57,208 bases of DNA from an uncultured Bacteroidales bacterium (lineage in GTDB: Bacteria; Bacteroidota; Bacteroidia; Bacteroidales; UBA932): positions 1 through 57,208 of the forward strand of contig CASFSL010000010.1 in the NCBI GenBank assembly GCA_949297365.1, written 5' to 3'. Under the pieces are notes generated by a model that saw nothing but the letters and a program-made list of their open reading frames with translations, was not told the origin of the DNA and ran no database searches. Made by a program: the position numbers and the translations under genes. Shown piece after piece: positions 17,402-26,223 of the stretch; the first letter of the stretch is position 1, and each line of letters starts with the position of its first letter.

Positions 17402-19099
17402 ATGACAAGAAAATTGATCGAATGTGTCCCCAACTTCAGCGAGGGACGTGACATGCAGATTATCAAGCAGATTACAGACGCTGCCGAGAGCGTTGAGGGC
17501 GTAAGGCTTCTCGACGTGGATCCGGGTGCGGCCACCAACCGTACCGTAGTCACTTTCGTGGGCGAGCCCGAGAAGGTGATGGAGGCGGCTTTCCGCGCAG
17601 TCAAGAAGGCTTCGGAAGTCATCGACATGAGGCATCATCACGGAGAGCATCCCCGTATGGGCGCCACTGACGTGTGCCCTCTCGTTCCTATCGCCGGCGT
17701 GACCATGGAGGAGTGCGTGGAGTATGCCCGCAGCCTGGCCAAGAGGATTGGCGAGGAACTCGGCATACCGGTATTCTGCTATGAGAGCGCGGCCTATACT
17801 CCCGAGCGCAGGAACCTGGCTGTATGCCGCAGCGGAGAGTACGAGGGTCTGGCCAAGAGATTCGCCGACGGTGTGAAGCCGGATTTCGGTCCCGCAGTGA
17901 TAGACGACTACACCGCCCGTACCGGTGCTACTGCAGTGGGTGCCAGGGATTTCCTCGTAGCCATCAACTACAACCTCAACACCACTTCTACCCGCAGGGC
18001 CAATTCCATTGCCTTTGACGTGCGTGAGAAAGGCCGCAAGAAGAGGGAGGGCGATCCCATTACCGGCAAGGTGGTCAAGGATGCGGACGGCAACGTGGTA
18101 TGGATTCCCGGAACGCTCAAGGGCTGCAAGGCCATAGGCTGGTATATCGAGGAATACGGCATCGCGCAGGTGTCCATGAACGTGACCAACATCAACGTCA
18201 CTCCTGTACACGTGGCCTTTGACGAGGTCTGCGAGAAGGCCCATGCACGCGGCATCAGGGTGACCGGCTCCGAGATAGTGGGACTTATTCCCAAGAAGGT
18301 GCTCATCGACGCCGGCAAGCATTATCTGGCAAAGCAGAACCGCTCCTGCGGTATTCCCGAGGACGATATCGTGAAGATAGCCGTCAAGTCCATGGGACTG
18401 GACGACCTCAAGCCATTCAATCCCCGCGAGAAGGTCATCGAGTACATCCTCGAGGACAGCGACAAGACGCCCAAGCTGGTGGACCTGACTGTCCGCGGCT
18501 TCGCTGAGGAGACTTCCCGCGAGTCTCCGGCTCCCGGCGGCGGATCGATATCCGCATATATGGGTTCTCTCGGCGCCGCTCTCGGTGCTATGGTGGCCAA
18601 CCTGTCCTCGCACAAGAGGGGCTGGGACGACCAGTGCCCCAAGTTCTCCCAGTGGGCTGAGAAGGGTCAGGACCTGATGTACGAGCTGCTGCACCTGGTG
18701 GACGAGGATACGGCCGCATTCAACCGTATCATGGATGCCATGTCGCTTCCCAAGAAGACCGACGAGGAGAAGGCAGCCCGTGCCGTAGCCATGCAGGAGG
18801 CCACTCTCTATGCCACCGAGGTGCCGTTGAGGACGATGAAGGCCTCATTCAAGGTATTCGGGCTGGTGGAGGCCATGGCTTCCGAGGGTAATCCCAACTC
18901 AGTCTCCGATGCCGGTGTAGGTGCACTGGCAGCCCGTTCGGCCGTGCTCGGTGCATTCCTCAACGTCAAGATCAACGCTTCCGGACTGAAGGACCGCGAA
19001 AAAGCCGACGCTCTTGTAGCAGAGGCCGCTGAGATAGCAGCCGAGGCTGAGAAGCAGGAGAAGAAAGTGCTGGAAATCGTCAATTCAAAGATAAACTGA
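17402..19099 (+). CDS. ftcD: Bifunctional glutamate formimidoyltransferase / formimidoyl-THF cyclodeaminase
   Basis: This 565-residue fusion transfers the formimino group from formiminoglutamate to tetrahydrofolate and then deaminates it to methenyl-THF, feeding the one-carbon pool. The N-terminal transferase (about 1-300) begins with LIECVPNFSEGRD and has the folate and catalytic segments MRHHHGEHPRMGATD and GVKP; VNITNINVTP-like residues follow (actual VTNINVTPVHVAF). The C-terminal cyclodeaminase (about 350-560) shows the family entry SPAPGGGSISAYMGSLGAAL. Many bacteria carry two separate proteins; the fused form is the animal-like arrangement and also occurs in Bacteroidota. The next gene, fabH, begins 2 bases after the stop. 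Confidence 0.97.
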   Translation: MTRKLIECVPNFSEGRDMQIIKQITDAAESVEGVRLLDVDPGAATNRTVVTFVGEPEKVMEAAFRAVKKASEVIDMRHHHGEHPRMGATDVCPLVPIAGVTMEECVEYARSLAKRIGEELGIPVFCYESAAYTPERRNLAVCRSGEYEGLAKRFADGVKPDFGPAVIDDYTARTGATAVGARDFLVAINYNLNTTSTRRANSIAFDVREKGRKKREGDPITGKVVKDADGNVVWIPGTLKGCKAIGWYIEEYGIAQVSMNVTNINVTPVHVAFDEVCEKAHARGIRVTGSEIVGLIPKKVLIDAGKHYLAKQNRSCGIPEDDIVKIAVKSMGLDDLKPFNPREKVIEYILEDSDKTPKLVDLTVRGFAEETSRESPAPGGGSISAYMGSLGAALGAMVANLSSHKRGWDDQCPKFSQWAEKGQDLMYELLHLVDEDTAAFNRIMDAMSLPKKTDEEKAARAVAMQEATLYATEVPLRTMKASFKVFGLVEAMASEGNPNSVSDAGVGALAARSAVLGAFLNVKINASGLKDREKADALVAEAAEIAAEAEKQEKKVLEIVNSKIN

Positions 19100-19100
19100 T

Positions 19101-20057
19101 ATGAAGATCATTGGAACAGGAAGCGCCCGTCCCTCTCTGACAGTGACTAATGCCATGCTGGAGAACTTCCTGGATACGAGTGACGAGTGGATTGTCACCA
19201 GGACCGGTATCCACGAGAGGCGTGTGATATCGTCCGAGAATCTGGAGGATCTGGCTTCCACAGCCGCCACCAAGGCGATGGAGGATGCCGGAGTCACTTC
19301 CGAGCAGATAGACTTCATCATCTGCTCCAATGTGGTGAACGAATATGTTACTCCCGGTCTGGGCTGCATCATCCAGGGCAAGATAGGAGCCACGTGTCCC
19401 ACGATGGACATCAACTGCGCCTGCACCGGATTTCTTTACGCTCTGGATATCGCCGAGGCTTATCTGGCTACCAAGGATATGAAGAATATCCTGATAGTCT
19501 GCGCAGAGGAACCGTCCAGGATGATGAACTGGAAGGACCGTTCCAGCTGCATCCTCTTCGGAGATGCGGCCGGAGCCGTGGTCGTGACCAAGGGCGATGA
19601 CCTCAAGGCCATCCGTCTGTCCACTCACTGTAAGGTGGAGGCCCTGTACCAGAGGCGCAGGCTCCAGCCGACTCCCTTTGTCACCAAGGAGGAGACGGAT
19701 ACTGACGGAGTGTCGATGAACGGCCAGGATGTCTTCAAGCTGGCGGTCTCGTCTTCTATCAAGGACATAGACAAGGTGCTGACCATGGCCGGTATCACCG
19801 CCGATGACATAGACCTGTATGTGCTGCATCAGGCCAATGTACGTATCATCGAGTCCATACGGCATTTCGTCAATCAGGACAAGAGCAAGTTCCCATTCAA
19901 CCTGGACAAGTACGGGAACACATCTTCCGCTTCGATTCCGGCTTTGCTGGACGACCTCAGCAGAGGTAATCAATTAAGAACAGGAGAACTGCTGCTGCTC
20001 AGCGCGTTCGGAGCAGGATTCACCACAGGTGCGTGTGTTCTCCGCTGGTCAAAATAA
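19101..20057 (+). CDS. fabH: 3-oxoacyl-ACP synthase III (KAS III)
   Basis: This 318-residue enzyme condenses an acyl-CoA with malonyl-ACP to start fatty acid synthesis. The Cys-His-Asn triad is visible: Cys108 in NCACTGF, His243 in LHQAN and Asn273 in YGNTSSAS. Further signatures are the SDEWIVTRTGI segment near residue 27 and SCILFGDAAGAVV. It is slightly shorter than E. coli FabH. It begins 2 bases after ftcD, so it probably shares the hut transcript, and it heads a fabH-fabF-fabZ-fabG series. The substrate preference (acetyl-CoA or branched acyl-CoA) cannot be read from the sequence. Confidence 0.95.
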   Translation: MKIIGTGSARPSLTVTNAMLENFLDTSDEWIVTRTGIHERRVISSENLEDLASTAATKAMEDAGVTSEQIDFIICSNVVNEYVTPGLGCIIQGKIGATCPTMDINCACTGFLYALDIAEAYLATKDMKNILIVCAEEPSRMMNWKDRSSCILFGDAAGAVVVTKGDDLKAIRLSTHCKVEALYQRRRLQPTPFVTKEETDTDGVSMNGQDVFKLAVSSSIKDIDKVLTMAGITADDIDLYVLHQANVRIIESIRHFVNQDKSKFPFNLDKYGNTSSASIPALLDDLSRGNQLRTGELLLLSAFGAGFTTGACVLRWSK

Positions 20058-20070
20058 AAACGAATAGAAT

Positions 20071-21336
20071 ATGGAAAAAAGAGTAGTAGTGACAGGAATG
20101 GGAGTTGTGACTCCTGTCGGAAATAATGTAGAGACTTTCTGGAAGAACATCGTGAACGGTGTCTGCGGCATAGACTATATCACCCAGTTCCCCACGGACG
20201 GTCTCTCAGTGAAGATCGCAGGCGAGGTCAAGGACTTCAAGCCGGCCGACTACGGCATCGAGCCCAAGGCGGCCAGGAAGTTCGACCGTTTCAGCCTCTT
20301 CGCTCTCGCCGCAGCCAACCAGGCCGTGGCCATGAGCGGACTCAAGTCTACCGATAACGGGGAGGACGATACTCCCGGAACTGTTCATTCGGACCGTTTC
20401 GGAGTCTATATCGGCTCAGGTATCGGAGGTATGCACTCCTTCGTCAACGAGACGGCCAAGCTGATAAAGGACGGCCCGCAGTGGATATCCCCTCTCTTCA
20501 TCCCTACGATGATAGCCAACATCGCGGCCGGTAACGTGGCCATAGCCCATCATGCGAAGGGCCCCTGTCTGCCTATCGTGACGGCCTGTGCGACAGGTAC
20601 ACACTCGATAGGCGAGGCTTACAGGGCGATTAAGTTCGGCTATGCCGACGCCATCATCGCCGGCGGTACCGAGGCTGCCGTCACACCTCTGGCTATCGGA
20701 GGCTTCTCCAACAGCAAGGCCCTTTCTCCGGCGGAGGATCCCATGGCGGCTTCCCTGCCGTTTGACGCCCGCCGTCAGGGTTTCGTGATAGCCGAGGGCG
20801 CAGGAGTAGTGATACTGGAGGAGTATGAGCACGCCGTGGCCCGCGGGGCGAAGATATATGCCGAGATCTGCGGATACGGCAACACCTGCGACGCTTACCA
20901 TTATACGGCACCCTGTCCGGACGGTTCGACCCCGGCCAAGGCTTTCAGGCAGGCCCTGACCGAGGCGCATTACAGTCCTTCCGACCTGCTGCACATCAAT
21001 ACCCACGGTACCGGAACTCCGTTGAACGACAAGTCGGAGACCGCGGCCATCAAGCTGGCTCTCGGTGAGACCGAGGCCCGCCGCGCCATCCTGTGCTCCA
21101 CCAAGTCCATGACCGGACATGCTCTCGGAGCCGCCGGCGGTATCGAGGCCGTGGCCGCAGTCATGGCCCTGCACGACGGCATCGTGCCTCCTACCATTAA
21201 TTATAAGGAGCCCGATCCCGAGTGCGACCTGGATGTCAATCCCAACACTGCCCGCAAGGCTGAGCTGACCATGGCCCTGTCCTCGTCCCTCGGATTCGGC
21301 GGACACAATGCAGTGCTGGCCTTCAGACGTCTGTAG
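20071..21336 (+). CDS. fabF: 3-oxoacyl-ACP synthase II (KAS II)
   Basis: This 421-residue condensing enzyme elongates acyl-ACP with malonyl-ACP. The Cys-His-His catalytic set is present: Cys173 in TACATGTHSIGEAYR, His312 in NTHGTGTPLND and His350 in SMTGHALGAAGG, with Lys345 alongside. The start MEKRVVVTGMGVVTPVG is standard for FabF. The protein is cytosolic and acts within the type II pathway with the FabZ and FabG encoded next. The gap to fabH is 13 bases and to fabZ 30 bases. Confidence 0.97.
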   Translation: MEKRVVVTGMGVVTPVGNNVETFWKNIVNGVCGIDYITQFPTDGLSVKIAGEVKDFKPADYGIEPKAARKFDRFSLFALAAANQAVAMSGLKSTDNGEDDTPGTVHSDRFGVYIGSGIGGMHSFVNETAKLIKDGPQWISPLFIPTMIANIAAGNVAIAHHAKGPCLPIVTACATGTHSIGEAYRAIKFGYADAIIAGGTEAAVTPLAIGGFSNSKALSPAEDPMAASLPFDARRQGFVIAEGAGVVILEEYEHAVARGAKIYAEICGYGNTCDAYHYTAPCPDGSTPAKAFRQALTEAHYSPSDLLHINTHGTGTPLNDKSETAAIKLALGETEARRAILCSTKSMTGHALGAAGGIEAVAAVMALHDGIVPPTINYKEPDPECDLDVNPNTARKAELTMALSSSLGFGGHNAVLAFRRL

Positions 21337-21366
21337 TAAAGACAAACAACTAAAACCAAACTCAAT

Positions 21367-21798
21367 ATGGATAGAGAAGAGATTAAGAAATTTTTACGCC
21401 ACCGCGAGCCCATGCTGCTCGTGGACGAGATGGAGCTTCAGGAAGACGGAACTGTCATCGGAAAGTATCATGTCAGAGGCGATGAGTTCTTCCTCCAGGG
21501 ACACTTCCCCGGACAGCCCATAGTGCCCGGAGTCATCCTGTGTGAGATTATGGGGCAGTGCAGCTCGCTGCTCATCAGGGACTATCTGGTAGGGCACACC
21601 ACGCTGTTCACCGGCATCGACAAGACCCGATTCAAACATCAGGTCGTGCCGGGCGACACCATAGAGGTTCATGCCCGTATCACCAATCACAGGGCCATGC
21701 TCTTCTGGATAGATGCCAAGGCATACGTAGACGGCAACCTCTGCGTGGAGGCCAGCCTATCGTTTGCCGTTGTACCTAATGATAAAGTAAATGGATAG
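21367..21798 (+). CDS. fabZ: 3-hydroxyacyl-ACP dehydratase FabZ
   Basis: This 143-residue hotdog-fold enzyme dehydrates 3-hydroxyacyl-ACP to trans-2-enoyl-ACP. The catalytic His46 and Glu60 sit in GHFPGQPIVPGVILCEIMGQ, the exact FabZ signature. The protein also has the typical N-terminal HREPMLLVDEM segment. It is not the LpxC-FabZ fusion known from many Bacteroidales, so a second dehydratase may exist elsewhere. The stop overlaps or nearly abuts the fabG start. Confidence 0.95.
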   Translation: MDREEIKKFLRHREPMLLVDEMELQEDGTVIGKYHVRGDEFFLQGHFPGQPIVPGVILCEIMGQCSSLLIRDYLVGHTTLFTGIDKTRFKHQVVPGDTIEVHARITNHRAMLFWIDAKAYVDGNLCVEASLSFAVVPNDKVNG

Positions 21799-21802
21799 TA
21801 TT

Positions 21803-22552
21803 ATGTTAGAAGGATTATTAAAGGGTAAGGTCGCCCTTATTACAGGTGCCGCACGCGGCATAGGCAAGGCCATAGCCATGAAACTGGCCTCGGCCGGAGC
21901 GGACATCGCATTCACCGACCTCAAGGAAGACGACAATTTCAAGAATACGGTAGAGGAGATCAAGGCTCTCGGAGTGGAGTGCCGGGGTTATGCCTCCAAC
22001 GCCGCTGACTTCGAGCAGGCTCACACTACGGTGGACCAGATAGTCAAGGATTTCGGCCATATCGACGTGCTGGTCAACAACGCCGGTATCACCCGCGACG
22101 GTCTGATGATGAGGATGTCGGAGCAGCAGTGGGACAGCGTCATCACGGTCAACCTCAAGAGCGCGTTCAACTTCACCCATGCCCTGACACCCATAATGGC
22201 CCGTCAGAGAGGAGGCAGCATCATCAACATCTCGTCTGTCGTAGGAGTCAACGGCAATGCCGGACAGTGCAACTACTCCGCCTCGAAGGCAGGTCTGATC
22301 GGTCTGGCCAAGTCCATAGCCAAGGAGATGGGCTCCCGCGGCATCCGCGCCAACGCCATCGCTCCGGGCTTCATCATCACTGACATGACCAATGCCCTTC
22401 CCGAGGAGGTGCGTCAGGAGTGGAACAAGAAGATTCCCCTCCGCCGCGGCGGTACTCCCGAGGACATAGCCAACGTGGCTCTCTTCCTCGCATCAGACCT
22501 CTCCTCATACGTGACCGGTCAGGTCATCATCTGCGACGGCGGTATGCTTTAG
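21803..22552 (+). CDS. fabG: 3-oxoacyl-ACP reductase
   Basis: This 249-residue short-chain dehydrogenase uses NADPH to reduce 3-oxoacyl-ACP. It has the GAARGIG nucleotide loop (residues 15-21), NNAG at 92-95, and the Asn117, Ser145, Tyr158 and Lys162 tetrad (the last three in SSVVGVN, NYSASKAGL). I chose the ATG at 21803 because it gives the usual short N-terminus before KVALITG; an in-frame ATG at 21791 would overlap fabZ by 8 bases. A strong terminator follows at 22583-22620, closing the hut-fab run. Confidence 0.95.
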   Translation: MLEGLLKGKVALITGAARGIGKAIAMKLASAGADIAFTDLKEDDNFKNTVEEIKALGVECRGYASNAADFEQAHTTVDQIVKDFGHIDVLVNNAGITRDGLMMRMSEQQWDSVITVNLKSAFNFTHALTPIMARQRGGSIINISSVVGVNGNAGQCNYSASKAGLIGLAKSIAKEMGSRGIRANAIAPGFIITDMTNALPEEVRQEWNKKIPLRRGGTPEDIANVALFLASDLSSYVTGQVIICDGGML

Positions 22553-22582
22553 GCCCGTATATTATTCCGGACAGAACATAAA

Positions 22583-22620
22583 AGTCGGCTGAATCATTGA
22601 TTATCAGCCGGCTTTTTTTT
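22583..22620 (+). terminator. Terminator after fabG
   Basis: AGTCGGCTGA (22583-22592) pairs with TCAGCCGGCT (22604-22613) with one wobble and is followed by a run of eight T residues. Confidence 0.9.
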
Positions 22621-22648
22621 GTTTTTTTAAAATGCTTTTTTACTTTTG
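22618..22648 (+). promoter_or_regulatory. Consensus promoter of the thiol-redox operon, overlapping the fabG terminator
   Basis: TTTG (22618-22621), exactly 19 bases, then TACTTTTG (22641-22648) matches the full Bacteroidota consensus. The -33 element uses the last T residues of the fabG terminator. Confidence 0.8.
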
Positions 22649-22706
22649 CAGTTTAGTGTGAGTTATAAACTGTAGTTTAGATATTAAATCGTTTATTATT
22701 AAGGAA

Positions 22707-24719
22707 ATGAGAAAAAGGTTAATGTTGCTGCTCCTTCTGATGGGGGCATCAATAGTCTCAGTAGCCGCGCAGGAGACCCATGCGCAGTGGAAGGCTGAGG
22801 TAGAGCAGTTGGAGAAGGATCTGTACCGCGTGTCCATGACAGCGGATATAGACTCCAGCTGGCATATTTACGACACTCTCCGTACGGATTTCGGACCTAC
22901 GGCTACGGTGGCGGAGTTCAATATCGCTGACGGCCGCCGGGCTGAGAAAGTAGGAGGCGTGACCATCTCCAAGGAACCTTATAAATACTACGATGACATC
23001 TATATGATGGAGATCGGGTATTTCGAGGAGAGCGTGACATTCTCACAGGACATCCGCCTGAAAAAGAAAAACGCAGAGGTGGAACTCTACGTGGAGTGGA
23101 TGACCTGCGACGAGAACAACTGTACGACTCCTCAGGAACTGGCCTGGACGGTGAGCCTTCCCGACATGACCGTGACCGAGGTGGATCTGTATGCCGAGGA
23201 TACTATATCGGCTCCTGTGGAGACCGGCACTGAGAGCAAGGGACTCTGGGGCATGATTCTGGAGGCCATTATGTGGGGCTTTGTCGCGTTGCTTACTCCG
23301 TGCGTGTTCCCTATGGTGCCCATGACCGTATCTTACTTCCTCAAAGGTGAGGGAGGTCCTTCCAAAGGACGTATGAGAGCGGCCATGTACGGTATCTTCA
23401 TCGTAGCTCTCTATACCTTGCCGATTGCAATCATCATCCTGGTGACCAGGATTGTCGGAGGAGATGCAGTGACGGCCGACATCTTCAACTGGCTGGCTAC
23501 GCACTGGCTGCCCAACATCATATTCTTCCTGGTGTTCATGGTGTTCGCCGCTTCCTTCTTCGGAGCGTTCGAACTTACCATGCCCTCCAAGCTGGTCAAC
23601 AAGTCCGACTCGAAGGCCGACACCAAGGGATTCGGCGGCATCTTCTTCCTTGCGCTTACCCTTGTGCTCGTGTCATTCTCCTGCACCGGCCCTATCGTAG
23701 GTATGGTGCTTATCAAGTCCACTCAGGGCGAGTTCTGGGCACCTATCCTTACCATGCTGGCGTTCTCTATAGCTTTCGCTCTGCCGTTTACGATATTCGC
23801 TCTCTTCCCCTCGATGCTCAAGAAGCTGCCTAAGAGCGGAGGATGGCTCAATACCGTCAAGGTCGTGATTGCGTTCATAGAGGTGGCCCTCGGCTTCAAG
23901 TTCCTCTCCACAGCCGACCAGACCTATCACTGGGGTCTGCTCGACAGGGAGGTTTACCTGGCTATCTGGATTGTGGTCTTCACCCTGCTGGGTTTCTACC
24001 TGCTGGGCAAGATCAAGTTTGCTCATGATGACGAGGTGAAGCACATAGGCGTGGGCCGTCTGACTCTGGTGATCATAGTATTCTCGTTCGTGGTTTACCT
24101 TATCCCCGGTATGTGGGGTGCGCCTCTGAAGGCCCTTTCCGGCTACCTGCCTCCTCTTACCACTCAGGACTTCGTGCTGGGTCAGGAGCAGGCTCCGGTC
24201 GTGATTCAGTCTTCGGGCACTGAGTCATCCGCTCAGACCGAAACACTTGATATGGGTACACCCAAGTACAGTGACTTCCTGCATCTTCCCCACGGACTGA
24301 AGGGCTTCTTCGAGATCAATGAGGCCAGGGAGTACGCTGAGAAAGTAGGCAAGCCTCTTTTCATAGACTTCACCGGCCACGGCTGCGTCAACTGCCGCGA
24401 GATGGAGGCCCGCGTATGGTCGGACCCTCAGGTGCTCGACATGCTCCGCAATGACTTCGTGGTGCTGGCCATGTACTGCGACGATAAGAAGAGGGCGGAC
24501 GAGAGCGATTGGATCACAGTAGGCAACAGGACGCTGAAGGATATAGGAAAGATCAATTCACATATAGCAACTACTCAATATGGAGTCAACGCGCAGCCTT
24601 GCTACGTGCTTGAGGGCCGTAACGGAGAGCTGCTGGCCGAGCCCAGAAGTTATGATCTGGATGTAGATGCATTTGTACAGTTCCTGAAGAAAGGACTGGA
24701 AAATTACAGCAAGCAATAA
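22707..24719 (+). CDS. dsbD: Thiol:disulfide interchange protein DsbD family
   Basis: This 670-residue protein moves electrons from cytosolic thioredoxin across the inner membrane to periplasmic thiol proteins. It has a signal peptide, an N-terminal DsbD-alpha domain with Cys134 and Cys139 (TCDENNCTTPQE), a central CcdA-like membrane domain of about eight helices (from residue ~183) with the two redox cysteines in LLTPCVFPMVP and SFSCTGPIVG, and a C-terminal thioredoxin domain with HGCVNCREME. All three modules are present. It begins an operon with an Omp28-like lipoprotein, a TlpA-like thioredoxin and a barrel protein, so its electron acceptors are probably those neighbours. Confidence 0.93.
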   Translation: MRKRLMLLLLLMGASIVSVAAQETHAQWKAEVEQLEKDLYRVSMTADIDSSWHIYDTLRTDFGPTATVAEFNIADGRRAEKVGGVTISKEPYKYYDDIYMMEIGYFEESVTFSQDIRLKKKNAEVELYVEWMTCDENNCTTPQELAWTVSLPDMTVTEVDLYAEDTISAPVETGTESKGLWGMILEAIMWGFVALLTPCVFPMVPMTVSYFLKGEGGPSKGRMRAAMYGIFIVALYTLPIAIIILVTRIVGGDAVTADIFNWLATHWLPNIIFFLVFMVFAASFFGAFELTMPSKLVNKSDSKADTKGFGGIFFLALTLVLVSFSCTGPIVGMVLIKSTQGEFWAPILTMLAFSIAFALPFTIFALFPSMLKKLPKSGGWLNTVKVVIAFIEVALGFKFLSTADQTYHWGLLDREVYLAIWIVVFTLLGFYLLGKIKFAHDDEVKHIGVGRLTLVIIVFSFVVYLIPGMWGAPLKALSGYLPPLTTQDFVLGQEQAPVVIQSSGTESSAQTETLDMGTPKYSDFLHLPHGLKGFFEINEAREYAEKVGKPLFIDFTGHGCVNCREMEARVWSDPQVLDMLRNDFVVLAMYCDDKKRADESDWITVGNRTLKDIGKINSHIATTQYGVNAQPCYVLEGRNGELLAEPRSYDLDVDAFVQFLKKGLENYSKQ

Positions 24720-24744
24720 TTAATCAATACTTAATGTTTTAATC

Positions 24745-26214
24745 ATGAAAAGTTTAACAAAAATGTTCCTTTGCTGTGCCGCGTTGGGTACAGCTGTGAT
24801 AGTCTCTTCCTGCGAAGAGAATCAAGGCGGTGATAATCCATTACCACCTATTGATATGGTCGGCAATTCCATATTCCTGCCCAATGCTGCGGATACCGTT
24901 ATTACAGTGACAATGGAATTAGACGATGTCTGGAAGGTGAGAAACTCGAATACGTGGTTTTCCGTTTATCCTCTTAGCGGAGATCCTGGCACTGTTGAAC
25001 TTTCTGTTTCCGTGATGGAGGCAAATACCGAATTGCGCGAGAAGGAAGCCGATTTCATCATCACTGTCGGTGTTGGAGAAAATGAGACAAACACTCAGTA
25101 CTATGTTTTCCAGGACCCGATTCCCGGTTGGAACTTGGAAACATCGACAGCTTCTGTAAGCGGTGAGGCTCAGTCCTACACCTTCTCAGTACAGGGTAAC
25201 CTGGACTTTGAGGCCGTAGTGGCTGAGGGAGTTGACTGGCTGACAATCGACAGCATTACCGAGTCTGACTCTACCAAGTTGGATGACAACACCACGTGGT
25301 CGGCTTACCGTACTTACAACATCAATATGTCTGTAGATGCCAATGACGGAGAGGTGCGTACTGCCGAGATAACTCTCAACGGTGTTGACGGTATCACCAC
25401 CGAAACCATTGAGGTTTCCCAGATGGGCGAGCTCGTTGCAGATTTCAGCCGTGAGTTCCTTCGCCGTTCAGTGGTTCTGAAAATTACAGGAAACTGGTGC
25501 GGTTGGTGCCCCAGCATGAGTCAGGCAGTACATGATGCAATGGAACAATATCCAAATCACATTGAGTTGATAAATATGTATACTGGTTCTCAGGGGCTGA
25601 CATTCAGTGATATTACTACTTTTGAGAGACTTTTTGGAACACGTGGCGGTGCGCCATACTCATGTGTGAATTACTATGCAGAGGTGCCCAATTATAGTTC
25701 GATTTCTGTGACTAGTCAGGCGTTTGTGCGGGTGGCTAATGAAGCCTCAAGTACAGAAGAATTGAAGTCGAATTCAGTTCTGGGTGGAATAGCTTCATTG
25801 GATGGAAATACAGTGACAGCAAAGGTGAATGTTGCCACAAAGGAGGCAGGTTCGTATTATGTTTCTGCATTCCTATTGGAAGACGGAGTAATCGGGCAGC
25901 AGGCCGATTATGCTGGAATTGTGTCAGATACTCGTAACTATGAACACAACGACATTGCGCGTGCTCTTATGACAGAACCGTTTGGAGATGCTTACGAGTT
26001 TTCTGCGGAGGGGAATCAGGTATTGACTTTTAGTGTTGAGGTTCCGTCCTCTGTTCAGAATGAAGACAACTTGCATGTCGTAGTGTTTGTTGCTAAGGAA
26101 GGTACGTTCAGCGGTAGTGTTTCTAACGCAGACTACAGTGATTTCGGCTACGTTGTAGACAATGTCGTGGACATTCCTGTTGGCGGTTTTGCTATTTTTG
26201 AATATGAAAACTAG
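24745..26214 (+). CDS. Omp28-like lipoprotein with BACON-like domains and a CGWC thioredoxin fold
   Basis: This 489-residue protein has a lipobox (VIVSSC, cysteine 23) and two beta-rich repeats of BACON type (about 35-125 and 130-235, each ending in a V.Q-like strand, such as YYVFQDP and IEVSQMG). A thioredoxin-like region follows with CGWC in ITGNWCGWCPSM (residues about 250-261), and then a beta-sandwich typical of the Omp28 family. The lipid anchor and CxxC suggest an envelope, possibly surface-exposed, thiol protein served by the DsbD encoded upstream. The second half, from about 25500, uses more A/T-ending codons than the first half, which may reflect recombination. The role is inferred from domain and context. 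Confidence 0.8.
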   Translation: MKSLTKMFLCCAALGTAVIVSSCEENQGGDNPLPPIDMVGNSIFLPNAADTVITVTMELDDVWKVRNSNTWFSVYPLSGDPGTVELSVSVMEANTELREKEADFIITVGVGENETNTQYYVFQDPIPGWNLETSTASVSGEAQSYTFSVQGNLDFEAVVAEGVDWLTIDSITESDSTKLDDNTTWSAYRTYNINMSVDANDGEVRTAEITLNGVDGITTETIEVSQMGELVADFSREFLRRSVVLKITGNWCGWCPSMSQAVHDAMEQYPNHIELINMYTGSQGLTFSDITTFERLFGTRGGAPYSCVNYYAEVPNYSSISVTSQAFVRVANEASSTEELKSNSVLGGIASLDGNTVTAKVNVATKEAGSYYVSAFLLEDGVIGQQADYAGIVSDTRNYEHNDIARALMTEPFGDAYEFSAEGNQVLTFSVEVPSSVQNEDNLHVVVFVAKEGTFSGSVSNADYSDFGYVVDNVVDIPVGGFAIFEYEN

Positions 26215-26223
26215 TGATTGGAT

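Noticed and set aside
17339-18694. A 451-codon minus-strand frame opposite ftcD
   Set aside because: It is a shadow of a certain gene with strong codon bias and shows no family motif.
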